NCBI GenBank assembly: GCA_016288465.1
Contig: JAEEZC010000058.1
Location: 1-32,793, forward strand
Length of the DNA: 32,793 nucleotides
Direction of reading: 5' to 3'
Origin: Verrucomicrobiota bacterium
Lineage (GTDB): Bacteria; Verrucomicrobiota; Kiritimatiellia; RFP12; UBA1067
The translations under genes were made by a program, and so were the position numbers. The notes beneath the pieces are model-generated. The model saw only the letters and a list, made by a program, of their open reading frames with translations, ran no database searches and was not told the DNA's origin. Shown one piece after another: positions 14,506 to 22,824 of the stretch. How positions within the stretch are numbered: position 1 is the stretch's first letter; each line of letters starts with the position of its first letter.

Positions 14506-16923
14506 AGTGCGGTTGCGTGCGCGGCGACGATGTTCGCGACGGGCGCGGCGGTTGCCGCGGCGTCATCCTCGATCACTGTTGCCGACATCAGCTCCGGCCG
14601 CAACGCCTATTCTACCAACGGCAAGTGGACCGGCGGCGTCTCGCCAGCGAACGATTCGTCGAGGAACTACGACTTCGTCATCGCGAACGGCTACGACGTG
14701 TTCCTTCCCGACAACAGTGTCGCGCTCACGTTCGGCGGCAACTCGGTCCAGTTCGGCGCATCTGACTTCTCGAGCGCGGGGACGCTCTACATCAAGGGCA
14801 ACAACCGCTGGGTCACGTTCCCCGATCTGCGCCTCTACAAGGGGCTTTTCAGCCCGGCGCAGAACGGATCGGTGGGATTCGCCGGCAACGCCTCCGTCTT
14901 CTCCACGGCGGAAGACCCGTTCAATTTCCTGATGAGACTCGACTACGATTCCTACTTCAACCTCGTCTTCACCGGCGGCGACACTAGCGCCGTCAAGTTT
15001 TCGGGGGCCTATACGAAGAAGTGCCCAATCTTCCTCTACGCGGACCAGTCGGCTACCTACTCTGGTTCGTGGATCGTCGGCGAGAATGTCGAGCTTCGGC
15101 CGTCCTACAATACAAGCTACGGCTCCATCAGAACCTCGGCGCAGGCATTCGGCAAGGCTCCTGCGACGTTCAATCCGAAGGGAGTCGTTCTGCAGTCCGG
15201 TGCCACGCTTCGCTACGAGGCGGCAGGCAGGGCGTTCCTCGCGTCCGACAACCGCGGCCTCTGGCTTGATGCGGAAGGTTCTTCGGCCACATACGTCCTC
15301 ATCAACGGCGCCAACCATGTGTTTGGCTGGCCGATTGGCGGCGCCGGGACGTTCCAGCTGATCGGAAGCGGCACCTTCTATTTGAGCTCGGAATGCGCGG
15401 TGCCGCTTTCCGTGACGCAGCTTGTGTCGCTCCATCTGGTCTCCGGCGCGTCCGTCACGAACGGCCTCTCCAGCGTGAATCCGGTTGCCGCAACCATAAC
15501 CATATCGGCCGACGGCACCTCCTCGACGCCCATTCGCATTGGCGGTACGTTCGACGTGCCGGGCCCGATTGCCGTCGCCCTCTCGCAGATCCCTTCCGTC
15601 TCCGCGACGACGGACATTCCCGTCTTCGTAATCGACAGCTCATCCGCCAACCAGTTCACCGAGGCGGATTTCGACCCATGGGGCGTTGCCGGGGCACAGA
15701 CGGCCAACGCCGATTCGATCGTCTTCTCGACCGACGGCAACGGCGACACGGTAGTTTCCGTGCGAGTCTTCCCGTTCGCCCGCTCCAACGCCTCGGCCGG
15801 CGCAATTGTCACGATGGACAACTCCGGACAGTGGACGCCCGCCGGCATTCCCTCGGCGTCCGGGAACTACATTGTCTGGAACAACAACCTGCGCACCGGC
15901 GGCGCCGACCTGCAGAACCCCTACAACGTGCAAGGCGGCCGGTTCGTCCTCTTCAACCCGTCCGGCGCGACCTACTACGACTACCAGAGCAAGCACTACG
16001 GCACGGTGTTCCCGTTCCTCCGCCTACTCGACGATACCGGATTCGTGCCGGCGCATAGCAGGGCTGACATGACACTGGCGCTTGGCGGGTGGGTGGATGT
16101 CCGCACGTCGCGCTCAAAATACGCCAGACTGTGCGCAAACGCCACCAACATGCGGCTGGACGCGACGCTTTCCGGGCGCGGCAACCTGCTGCTGTTCCCC
16201 TACAATGGACTCTACCTCGAAATGGCAGGCGACGCCTCGGCTTTCACCGGTCGCGTGATCGTCTCCAACTACATAAACGCCGTCACATCGACGCTCAAGG
16301 CATCGTCCGAAGCCAACTTCGGCGGGAATCCCGAAACCTTCTCGGCGGACGCGTGGCAGCTCTGCGCGAACGTGACGTTCGCGCCGACGGCCGATATCGT
16401 CTTCGACGACGCCAACCGCGGCGTCACGCTTGCAGGCGGTTCTTCCGTCGATACGACTTCGGGCGACTTCACGGTCAAGACGCCCATCGTGATTGCGGGA
16501 GCTTTCGCAAAGAACGGCACAGGAACTTTTGCCTATGGCGAAGGCGGCGCAACGGCAAATGGCGCGGCGATTTCGGTGAACGGAGGTGCTCTCAAGGTCC
16601 AGCATGCCGATGCGCTGAAAGGCGCGTCCGTCTCGTTTGCCGACGGCGCGATGCTTGCGCTGGGCGTCGGGCCGAACAGCCCGGTCGTCGACCTTTCCGC
16701 GACCGCGCTTTCCAAGGCCGGCGCGAAATACCTTGTGCGCATCGACCGCGCCGCCAGCGACAGCGGAGTGCGTCCTGTCATGACATTCGCGGACGCGGCG
16801 GCGGCATCGGCGTTCGTGGCAAACGCGAAAACCGTGACGGGGACAGGATCAAAAGGGGCTCTCGTAGCAGACGGAGCCGTCGTGAAGTCCGCGATTCCTG
16901 GCTTTGTCCTGTTCGTGCGATAG
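14485..16923 (+). CDS. Exported beta-helix (autotransporter-passenger-like) protein with two modules
   Basis: 812 aa. The signal peptide MMITEKLSAVACAATMF runs to about residue 28. The rest is rich in Gly/Ser/Thr/Asn and short beta strands, like passenger domains of autotransporter-type proteins. Two related modules are visible. The first begins near residue 45 (NGKWTGGVSPANDSS, then FVIANGYDVFLPD); the second begins near 445 (SGQWTPAGIPSAS, then YIVWNNNLRTGG). Each is followed by a TFPDLRL or VFPFLRLL segment and a LVF/LLLF-type stretch. The C-terminus (PGFVLFVR) has neither a beta-barrel nor a PEP-CTERM or LPXTG-like anchor. It is probably a secreted or surface-associated glycan-binding or structural protein. 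Start at ATG 14485: strong AAAGGAGGTG and signal peptide. Confidence 0.75.
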   Translation: MMITEKLSAVACAATMFATGAAVAAASSSITVADISSGRNAYSTNGKWTGGVSPANDSSRNYDFVIANGYDVFLPDNSVALTFGGNSVQFGASDFSSAGTLYIKGNNRWVTFPDLRLYKGLFSPAQNGSVGFAGNASVFSTAEDPFNFLMRLDYDSYFNLVFTGGDTSAVKFSGAYTKKCPIFLYADQSATYSGSWIVGENVELRPSYNTSYGSIRTSAQAFGKAPATFNPKGVVLQSGATLRYEAAGRAFLASDNRGLWLDAEGSSATYVLINGANHVFGWPIGGAGTFQLIGSGTFYLSSECAVPLSVTQLVSLHLVSGASVTNGLSSVNPVAATITISADGTSSTPIRIGGTFDVPGPIAVALSQIPSVSATTDIPVFVIDSSSANQFTEADFDPWGVAGAQTANADSIVFSTDGNGDTVVSVRVFPFARSNASAGAIVTMDNSGQWTPAGIPSASGNYIVWNNNLRTGGADLQNPYNVQGGRFVLFNPSGATYYDYQSKHYGTVFPFLRLLDDTGFVPAHSRADMTLALGGWVDVRTSRSKYARLCANATNMRLDATLSGRGNLLLFPYNGLYLEMAGDASAFTGRVIVSNYINAVTSTLKASSEANFGGNPETFSADAWQLCANVTFAPTADIVFDDANRGVTLAGGSSVDTTSGDFTVKTPIVIAGAFAKNGTGTFAYGEGGATANGAAISVNGGALKVQHADALKGASVSFADGAMLALGVGPNSPVVDLSATALSKAGAKYLVRIDRAASDSGVRPVMTFADAAAASAFVANAKTVTGTGSKGALVADGAVVKSAIPGFVLFVR

Positions 16924-16950
16924 CAAAAGAGGCAAAACAAGCATCCGCCG

Positions 16951-18174
16951 ATGAAACTCAATTCAGTCTGTACTCTCGCCTTTTGCGCGGCGCTCTCGCT
17001 CTCCGCCGCGCCATGCGGCGCTCTCGACGTGCTCTGCATCTACTATCCGGAATGGCACGTCTATCCGGAAGGGGAGGCGATCTTCGGCAAAGGGCGCACA
17101 GAATGGGACTATGTCGATTCGGCGATCCCGCGCTTCGAAGGACACGAGCAGCCGCTGCTTCTTCTCGCCGGGCATCCGGACGACTCAAACCCATCCGACG
17201 TCTCGAAGGAAATAGACCTCGCGGCGGACGCAGGCGTCGACGCTTTCGTCTATGACTGGTACTGGGCGGATGGGCATCCGATCCAGCACGAAGCGCTCGA
17301 GCGCGGCTTTCTGCAAGCGCCGAACCGCAGGCGGATCAAATTCGCGCTGATGTGGGCGAACCACAACAGAGCGGACGTCTTCCGCACTGCGCCGGGCAGG
17401 TGCAACGACCGTTTCTGGTGGCGCCTGAAGTACGACCGCGAAGAGTTCCTTGCCGCGGTCGACTACTGCATTGTGCATTACTTCGCGCAGCCGGAATACT
17501 ACCGCAAGGACGGAAAGACTTTCTTCTCGATCTACTCGGCGCATGAGCTCGTGAAGGGACTGGGCGGCGCGGATGCGGCTCGCAAGGTGTTTGCCGAGGC
17601 GCAGGAACGGATGGCGAAGGCGGGGCTGCCGCCGCTTCACTTCTCGGCGATGGTGCGGGATGCCGCGACTGCAGCGCGGATGGCCGCGGCTGGGTTCGAG
17701 TCGGTGTCCGCATACAACATTACGCCCTACGAGTTCGACGACTCCAAGGTCGTCGAGGAGACGGGGGAGCGCCGGCAGCTCTTCACGCACGAGGAGTTCG
17801 CCGACCTGCACGCGACTTTCAACTCGAAGGTCGCGGCGGGCTCGCCGGTTCCGTTCATCCCCGTCGTTTCGCGCGGCTGGGATCCTTCGCCCCGCTGCCG
17901 CCTTGACGAGCCGTTTCCATGGCGCACGCTGTGGTATCCGTATCTCGGAATCATCCGCGACCTTTCTCCGGAGGCGTTTGCGCGCAGCGTCGGCATAGTG
18001 AGGCGCCAGGCCGAAACGGACCCGAAGAAGCCCGGCGCGATTCTCGTCAACGCCTGGAACGAATATACCGAAGGCTGCTATCTCATGCCTGACGTAAAGA
18101 ACGGAGACGCGTACCTCCGCGCCCTCCGCCGCGCCCTTGGAGCCAAAGGGCGCCAGAAGGGGCAGAGCCGGTGA
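16951..18174 (+). CDS. Exported WbsX/GH99-like glycoside hydrolase
   Basis: 407 aa with a signal peptide (MKLNSVCTLAFCAALSLSAAPCGA). The mature part follows the WbsX/glycosyl-hydrolase-99-like pattern: YYPEWH near the start, SKEIDLAADAGVDAFVYDWYW at ~88-108, FALMWANHN at ~131, and the hallmark NAWNEYTEGCYLMPD at ~368-382. In this group acidic residues near the W-N-E motif act on alpha-mannan-like linkages in the characterised GH99 enzymes; the substrate here is not known. It lies 27 bp after the beta-helix gene on the same strand, so the two are probably co-expressed from the cassette promoter at 14450. Confidence 0.8.
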   Translation: MKLNSVCTLAFCAALSLSAAPCGALDVLCIYYPEWHVYPEGEAIFGKGRTEWDYVDSAIPRFEGHEQPLLLLAGHPDDSNPSDVSKEIDLAADAGVDAFVYDWYWADGHPIQHEALERGFLQAPNRRRIKFALMWANHNRADVFRTAPGRCNDRFWWRLKYDREEFLAAVDYCIVHYFAQPEYYRKDGKTFFSIYSAHELVKGLGGADAARKVFAEAQERMAKAGLPPLHFSAMVRDAATAARMAAAGFESVSAYNITPYEFDDSKVVEETGERRQLFTHEEFADLHATFNSKVAAGSPVPFIPVVSRGWDPSPRCRLDEPFPWRTLWYPYLGIIRDLSPEAFARSVGIVRRQAETDPKKPGAILVNAWNEYTEGCYLMPDVKNGDAYLRALRRALGAKGRQKGQSR

Positions 18175-18375
18175 CGCTGGTGCGTCGCGTCGAGGAATTC
18201 GGCGGCGGCGGTGGACTGCGCGTGACCAGGGAGTGCCGGCGCGCGGGAAAAAGTCGAACCGGCAATGCGGCGTCTCGGCCGCTTGCAGTGCGCGGGATTC
18301 TGGTTCCGAATGCCGTTTCGCAAACCAGGAGGCTATCTCCGAAAACCCCAGGTTGTGCCAGAAGCCGCCGATTTT

Positions 18376-18384
18376 TGGTATAAT
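18376..18384 (+). promoter_or_regulatory. Extended -10 promoter of purB, predicted leaderless
   Basis: TGG-TATAAT ending exactly 8 nt before the ATG at 18393, the same spacing as at trpS. No Shine-Dalgarno site can fit in the predicted transcript. The 200 bp between 18175 and this box hold nothing else that I can support. Confidence 0.75.
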
Positions 18385-18392
18385 ACGCGTTT

Positions 18393-19733
18393 ATGAATCT
18401 AGACACGGTGCTGGCGATTAGCCCGATTGACGGGCGGTATGCGAACAAGTGCTCCGAACTGCAGGAGGTGTTCTCCGAGTTCGGGCTGATCAGACGTCGC
18501 GTTCTCGTCGAATGCGCATGGCTTAAGGCTCTTGCCGACGAGCCCGGCGTCGCGGAGTGCAAGCTCTCCGCCGCGCAGAGAAAGGCCGTTGACGGCGTCG
18601 TCTCCGGCTTCTCGGTCGAGGATGCGCGGCGCGTCAAGGAGATCGAAAAGACGACCAACCACGACGTCAAGGCCGTGGAGTACTTTCTCAAGGAGAAGAT
18701 CGGCCAGAACGAGTTCGTCCATTTCGGCTGCACGAGCGAGGACATCAACAACATGGCGCACGCCCTCATGCTTCGCGACGGCAAGAAGGTGCTGCGCGGC
18801 GCCATGGACTCGATGACGGACAAGATCGCCGAGATGGCGAAGGCGTACGCGAAGGTGCCGATGCTCGCCCACACCCACGGCCAGCCGGCGTCGCCCACGA
18901 CGGTCGGCAAGGAGCTCGCGGTCGTCTCGCGCAGGCTGAAGCGCCAGGCCGCGGAGATGGACCGCCTCGTCATGCCCGCCAAGATGAACGGCGCCGTCGG
19001 CAACTTCAACGCTCACCTCTCCGCCTATCCGAAGGTCGACTGGGAGAAGCTCTCGCGCAAGGTCATCGAGTCGCTCGGCCTCAGGCAGAACCGACTCACG
19101 ACGCAGATCGAGAGCCACGACGGCATCGCCGAGCTCTTCGACGCGATGTGCCGCTGGAACTCGGTGCTGCTCGACTTCGACAGGGACGTCTGGATGTACG
19201 TGTCGATGGGCTACTTCAAGCAGCGCACGGTCAAGGGCGAGATCGGCTCGTCCACGATGCCTCACAAGGTGAACCCGATTGACTTCGAGAACTCGGAGGG
19301 CAATCTCGGGCTCGCCAACGCGGTTCTCGGCTTCATGGCGCGCAAGCTCGCGGTGTCGCGCATGCAGCGCGACCTCACCGACTCGACCACGCTGCGCAAC
19401 ATGGGCGTGGGCTTCGGCTACACGCTCGTCGCGATCCGCTCGACGGAGAAGGGGCTCGGCAAGCTCGAGCTCAACGAAGAGCGCCTTGCGGCCGACCTCG
19501 ACGCGAACTGGGAGGTTCTTGCCGAGCCGATCCAGACGGTGATGCGCAAGGTCGGGATGGACCATCCGTACGAGCGGCTCAAGGAGCTTACCCGCGGCCG
19601 CCGCGTGAACGCGGAGATCATGCGCGACTTCGTCAAGGGGCTGCCTCTGCCCGACGGCGACAAGAAGCGCCTTCTCGCGATGACCCCGTCCAACTACATC
19701 GGCATTGCGGCGAAGCTCGCAAAGCTTGCGTAA
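18393..19733 (+). CDS. purB: Adenylosuccinate lyase
   Basis: 446 aa. It cleaves adenylosuccinate and SAICAR to release fumarate in purine synthesis. Fumarase/aspartase-superfamily features are clear: LSPIDGRY-like ISPIDGRYANK at the start, TNHDVKAVEYFLKEK at ~88-103, FGCTSEDINN, THGQPASPTT near 165 and the signature SSTMPHKVNPIDFENSEGN at 286-304, where the catalytic serine loop lies. The length and N-terminus match the E. coli PurB type. The only suitable start is the ATG 8 nt after the -10 box. Confidence 0.96.
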   Translation: MNLDTVLAISPIDGRYANKCSELQEVFSEFGLIRRRVLVECAWLKALADEPGVAECKLSAAQRKAVDGVVSGFSVEDARRVKEIEKTTNHDVKAVEYFLKEKIGQNEFVHFGCTSEDINNMAHALMLRDGKKVLRGAMDSMTDKIAEMAKAYAKVPMLAHTHGQPASPTTVGKELAVVSRRLKRQAAEMDRLVMPAKMNGAVGNFNAHLSAYPKVDWEKLSRKVIESLGLRQNRLTTQIESHDGIAELFDAMCRWNSVLLDFDRDVWMYVSMGYFKQRTVKGEIGSSTMPHKVNPIDFENSEGNLGLANAVLGFMARKLAVSRMQRDLTDSTTLRNMGVGFGYTLVAIRSTEKGLGKLELNEERLAADLDANWEVLAEPIQTVMRKVGMDHPYERLKELTRGRRVNAEIMRDFVKGLPLPDGDKKRLLAMTPSNYIGIAAKLAKLA

Positions 19734-19759
19734 CGACAAATCTCAAGGACAAGCACGAA

Positions 19760-21580
19760 ATGAAGAACCTGACTGCGGACGAACTCCGCGACATGTACCT
19801 CAAATTCTTCGAGTCGAAGGGGCACAAGATCATCCCCGGCGCCTCGGTCATACCCGAGAACGACCCGACGGTCCTGTTCACCACGGCCGGAATGCATCCG
19901 CTCGTGCCGTATCTGATGGGCGCGATGGAGCATCCGGCGGGCACGCGGCTCACCGACGTGCAGAAGTGCGTCAGGACGGGCGACATCGACGAAGTCGGCG
20001 ATGCCGCGCACCTCACCTTCTTCGAGATGCTCGGCAACTGGTCGCTCAACGACTACTTCAAGAAGGAGGCGATCAGCTGGAGCTTCGAGTTCCTCACCAG
20101 GCACCTCGGCTTCTCGCCCGACCAGATATCCGTCACGGTCTTCAGAGGCGAGGGCAGGGAGGGCGAGCCGGGCTACATTCCGGCCGACGAGGAGGCCGCC
20201 GCGATCTGGAGGAGTCTCGGCATCCCCGACGAGCGCATACACCGCCTTCCCCGCGAAGACAACTGGTGGGGCCCTGCGGGCACGACGGGTCCGTGCGGCC
20301 CTGACACCGAGATGTTCATCGACACCGGCAAGGAGAAGTGCGGCCCGGAATGCCGTCCCGGCTGCCACTGCGGCAAGTACGTCGAGATATGGAACGACGT
20401 CTTCATGCAGTACAACAAGAACGCCGAGGGCAAGTTCGAGCCTCTCGGCCGCCACAACGTCGACACGGGCATGGGCGTCGAGCGCACGATCTGCATGATG
20501 AGCGGCGCGCCGACCGTATACGACACCGAGATATTCGCGCCGATCATGGCGAAGATCGACGAGCTCTCCACCGCTTCGCCGGACGACGCCGAGCTGAAGC
20601 TCCGCTCCAGGCGCATCATCGCCGACCACATGCGCACGGCGACGTTCATACTCTGCGACCCCAAGGGCGGCGTGAAGCCCGGCAACATCGGCGCGAACTA
20701 CGTCCTTCGCCGCCTGATCCGCCGCGCGGTGCGCTACAGCCGCTTCCTCGGCATCGCGCCCGGCTTCACCGTGAAGCTCGCCGAGACGATCTGCGAGAAG
20801 TACAAGCACGTCTATCCCGAGCTCGCTCAGAACCTGCAGACCTGCAAGCTCGACCTCGAGGCGGAGGAGAACCGCTTCAACCAGACTCTCGACAAGGGCG
20901 AGGCGATGTTCAACAAGGTCGCCGAGCAGCTGAAGGCCCACGGCCAGACGCAGATCAGCGGCAAGACCGCGTTCAAGCTCTACGACACGTTCGGATTCCC
21001 GTTCGAGATGACGCTTGAGATGGCCGACAAGGCCGGGCTCACCGTCGACAAGGAGGGCTTCGAAGAGGCGAACCGCAAGCACCAGGAGCTCTCTCGCACG
21101 ACGAGCGCGGGCTCGTTCAAGGCGGGGCTTCAGGACAACAGCGAAGTCGTGACGCGCATGCACACCGCGACGCACCTTCTCCACGCGGCGCTTCACAAGG
21201 TCCTCGGGCCGACTGCGAACCAGAAGGGCTCCAACATCACTGCGGAGCGCCTGCGCTTCGACTTCACCTGGCCCGAGCCGATGACGGCCGAGCAGAAGGC
21301 GGAGGTCGAGAAGCTCGTGAACGAGTGGATCGCCCAGGGCATCGACGTCTCGAAGAAGATGACGACGGTCGAGGAGGCGAAGGCCGAGGGAGCGATGGCC
21401 CTCTTCGGCGCGAAGTACGGCGACCAGGTGTCTCTTTACACGATCGGCGACGTCTCGAAGGAGATATGCTGCGGCCCCCACGTCGCGAACACGAAGGAGC
21501 TCGGCTCGTTCAAGATCGTCAAGGAGCAGTCGTCGTCGGCGGGCGTCCGCCGCATCAAGGCCGTAATCGGCAACATGTAG
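19760..21580 (+). CDS. alaS: Alanine--tRNA ligase, short form without the C-terminal domain
   Basis: 606 aa against ~875 for the common bacterial enzyme. It charges tRNA-Ala and edits Ser/Gly errors. Class II motif 1 and 2 regions are clear (FFESKGHKIIPGASVIPENDPTVLFTTAGM; FFEMLGNWSLNDYFKKEA), with the tRNA-recognition part in the middle. The editing domain is intact: HTATH at 468-472 and CCGPH at 570-574 supply the zinc ligands. The sequence stops after the editing domain (SSSAGVRRIKAVIGNM), so the coiled-coil and C-Ala (DHHA1) domain are absent. Natural short forms are known, for example in Borrelia. It lies 26 bp after purB and is probably in its operon; AAGGACAAG precedes the ATG. Confidence 0.93.
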   Translation: MKNLTADELRDMYLKFFESKGHKIIPGASVIPENDPTVLFTTAGMHPLVPYLMGAMEHPAGTRLTDVQKCVRTGDIDEVGDAAHLTFFEMLGNWSLNDYFKKEAISWSFEFLTRHLGFSPDQISVTVFRGEGREGEPGYIPADEEAAAIWRSLGIPDERIHRLPREDNWWGPAGTTGPCGPDTEMFIDTGKEKCGPECRPGCHCGKYVEIWNDVFMQYNKNAEGKFEPLGRHNVDTGMGVERTICMMSGAPTVYDTEIFAPIMAKIDELSTASPDDAELKLRSRRIIADHMRTATFILCDPKGGVKPGNIGANYVLRRLIRRAVRYSRFLGIAPGFTVKLAETICEKYKHVYPELAQNLQTCKLDLEAEENRFNQTLDKGEAMFNKVAEQLKAHGQTQISGKTAFKLYDTFGFPFEMTLEMADKAGLTVDKEGFEEANRKHQELSRTTSAGSFKAGLQDNSEVVTRMHTATHLLHAALHKVLGPTANQKGSNITAERLRFDFTWPEPMTAEQKAEVEKLVNEWIAQGIDVSKKMTTVEEAKAEGAMALFGAKYGDQVSLYTIGDVSKEICCGPHVANTKELGSFKIVKEQSSSAGVRRIKAVIGNM

Positions 21581-21590
21581 AAGGGACGGC

Positions 21591-21620
21591 GCGTGGCGTC
21601 CGCTATTGCTGGCGCCACGC
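21591..21620. terminator. Possible bidirectional terminator hairpin between convergent genes
   Basis: An 8-bp perfect stem GCGTGGCG/CGCCACGC (21591-21598 with 21613-21620) and a 14-nt loop lies where alaS and the minus-strand regulator converge. No T-run follows on either strand, and the right arm codes for the end of the regulator, so this is tentative. Confidence 0.3.
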
Positions 21621-22667
21621 CCGCGGCGTCATCCCCGTCTCGCGCTTGAACACGTTGTTCAGGTGGGACGGGGAGCAGAAGCCGCACTTCTCGGCGATCT
21701 GCATCGCCGTCAGCTCGGAGTTCCTGAGCAGCGTCTTGACATGCGCGAGGCGCTGCCTCAGTATCTCCTCGCCTATCGGACGGCCCAGCGTCGCGGAGAA
21801 CAGCTTGTCGATGCGCGAGCGGCTCACGCCGACGTGTTCGGCCACCTGCGCCGCGCCTATCGAACGGGAGAGGTTCGAGCGGATGAACAGCACCGCGGCG
21901 CGCACCGTCGGGTCGTCCACCGCCAGAGTGTCGGTGGATTTGCGCGTGACGATGCACTTCGGCGGGATGATCGTGTGTCGGCTTGCAGGGGCGCGCCCCT
22001 CCATCATCTCGTAGAGGACCGCTGCCGCGACGTATCCGCCGCGTTCGAGGTCCTGGTCGATCGACGAGACGGGGATCGGCTGCAGCTCGGACAGCACCGG
22101 GTCGTTCCCTATCGACAGTATCGAGATCTCCTCCGGAACGGCGATGCCGAGCGCGAGGCATTTGCGCATAAGGCACGCCGCGTCGGTTTCGTCGTACGTC
22201 AGCACGGCAAGCGGCCTGCGGACGCGCTCGACGGGCGCCTCGCCCACCCATTTCGCGGCCGGACGCTCTTCCGTGAAGCCCTTGAAGCGAAGGGCGTGCA
22301 CGTGCCCCCATCCGCTTGAGAACCATGCGCGGCTGGTGAAGTGGTGGCGCTCGAAGTGCTCGGCGGCGAGCCTGCCGATCATGACGTGGTCGCTGGTAAC
22401 GCGCACGACGTCCATCCTCGGCATCTCGCACGTAAGGTCGACGACCGGCACGCCGCGCTTCAGAAGCCGGCGTACGTTCGCCACGATCGGCGAGCCGGTT
22501 CTGACGGTCGCAATCGCCCCGTCAGTCTTCCAGCCGGGTATTTCGGCGCGCTGCCGGTCCTTGACGAGAAGGTTCCAGCCGTGCTCCTTGGCAAACTTCG
22601 CGATTCCCTGCAGGCGAGGCTGGCTCACCGGCGAAAGCATCACGAGAACGTCTTTGCGATTCTCCAT
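21603..22667 (-). CDS. XylR-type regulator (LacI-like sensor plus AraC HTH), divergent from the SorE-like gene
   Basis: 354 aa. The sensor (~1-250) begins DVLVMLSPVSQPRLQGIAKF and contains ISILSIGNDPVLSELQPIPV, the usual second-lobe segment. The AraC domain (~251-354) ends in AMQIAEKCGFCSPSHLNNVFKRETGMTPRAWR. It is a paralogue of the regulator at 24220-25350: both share the SQPR..GIAKFAKEH N-terminus and the GNDP-[VI]-LSE segment. The ATG at 22667 is chosen by alignment with that paralogue and because TGG-TATACT lies 7 nt upstream; the longer frame to 22826 runs through the intergenic operator. It probably controls the divergent dehydrogenase through the 21-bp repeat at 22718-22755. Confidence 0.88.
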   Translation of the reverse strand: MENRKDVLVMLSPVSQPRLQGIAKFAKEHGWNLLVKDRQRAEIPGWKTDGAIATVRTGSPIVANVRRLLKRGVPVVDLTCEMPRMDVVRVTSDHVMIGRLAAEHFERHHFTSRAWFSSGWGHVHALRFKGFTEERPAAKWVGEAPVERVRRPLAVLTYDETDAACLMRKCLALGIAVPEEISILSIGNDPVLSELQPIPVSSIDQDLERGGYVAAAVLYEMMEGRAPASRHTIIPPKCIVTRKSTDTLAVDDPTVRAAVLFIRSNLSRSIGAAQVAEHVGVSRSRIDKLFSATLGRPIGEEILRQRLAHVKTLLRNSELTAMQIAEKCGFCSPSHLNNVFKRETGMTPRAWRQQ

Positions 22668-22674
22668 GGGCGCA

Positions 22675-22683
22675 AGTATACCA
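22675..22683 (-). promoter_or_regulatory. Extended -10 promoter of the first XylR-type regulator, predicted leaderless
   Basis: On the minus strand TGG-TATACT (5 of 6 to consensus plus TGN) ends 7 nt before the ATG at 22667. Transcript start and start codon would almost coincide. Confidence 0.65.
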
Positions 22684-22717
22684 CAAGCGCGGCATGCGGC
22701 GCAACGGAGTTGGCTGG

Positions 22718-22755
22718 TGCAATTTTTCGCGGAAAAAATGCAATTGCTCGCGGAA
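22718..22755 (+). promoter_or_regulatory. AraC-type operator: two 17-bp direct repeats, 21 bp apart
   Basis: TGCAATTTTTCGCGGAA (22718-22734) and TGCAATTGCTCGCGGAA (22739-22755) agree at 15 of 17 positions and are separated by 4 bp. AraC-family proteins bind just such 17-bp half-sites at 21-bp period, as at araI1-I2. The site ends 11 bp before the dehydrogenase -10 box, where an activator would contact polymerase, and lies between the divergent regulator and its presumed target. Confidence 0.7.
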
Positions 22756-22763
22756 CCCGCATA

Positions 22764-22772
22764 TGCTATCAT
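22764..22772 (+). promoter_or_regulatory. Promoter of the SorE-like dehydrogenase gene
   Basis: TGC-TATCAT, an imperfect extended -10 box with no -35 consensus, immediately downstream of the direct-repeat operator. This is the usual design of an activator-dependent promoter. The leader of ~45 nt contains GAGGAG (22812-22817). Confidence 0.55.
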
Positions 22773-22824
22773 AATCGCGGATTCAGCAAAGTCCACACAC
22801 GAAAACCAATCGAGGAGCAAGAAC

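Noticed and set aside
22144-22824. N-terminal extension of the SorE-like dehydrogenase
   Set aside because: It runs antisense through the regulator and through the operator; the family start with a ribosome site is at 22825.
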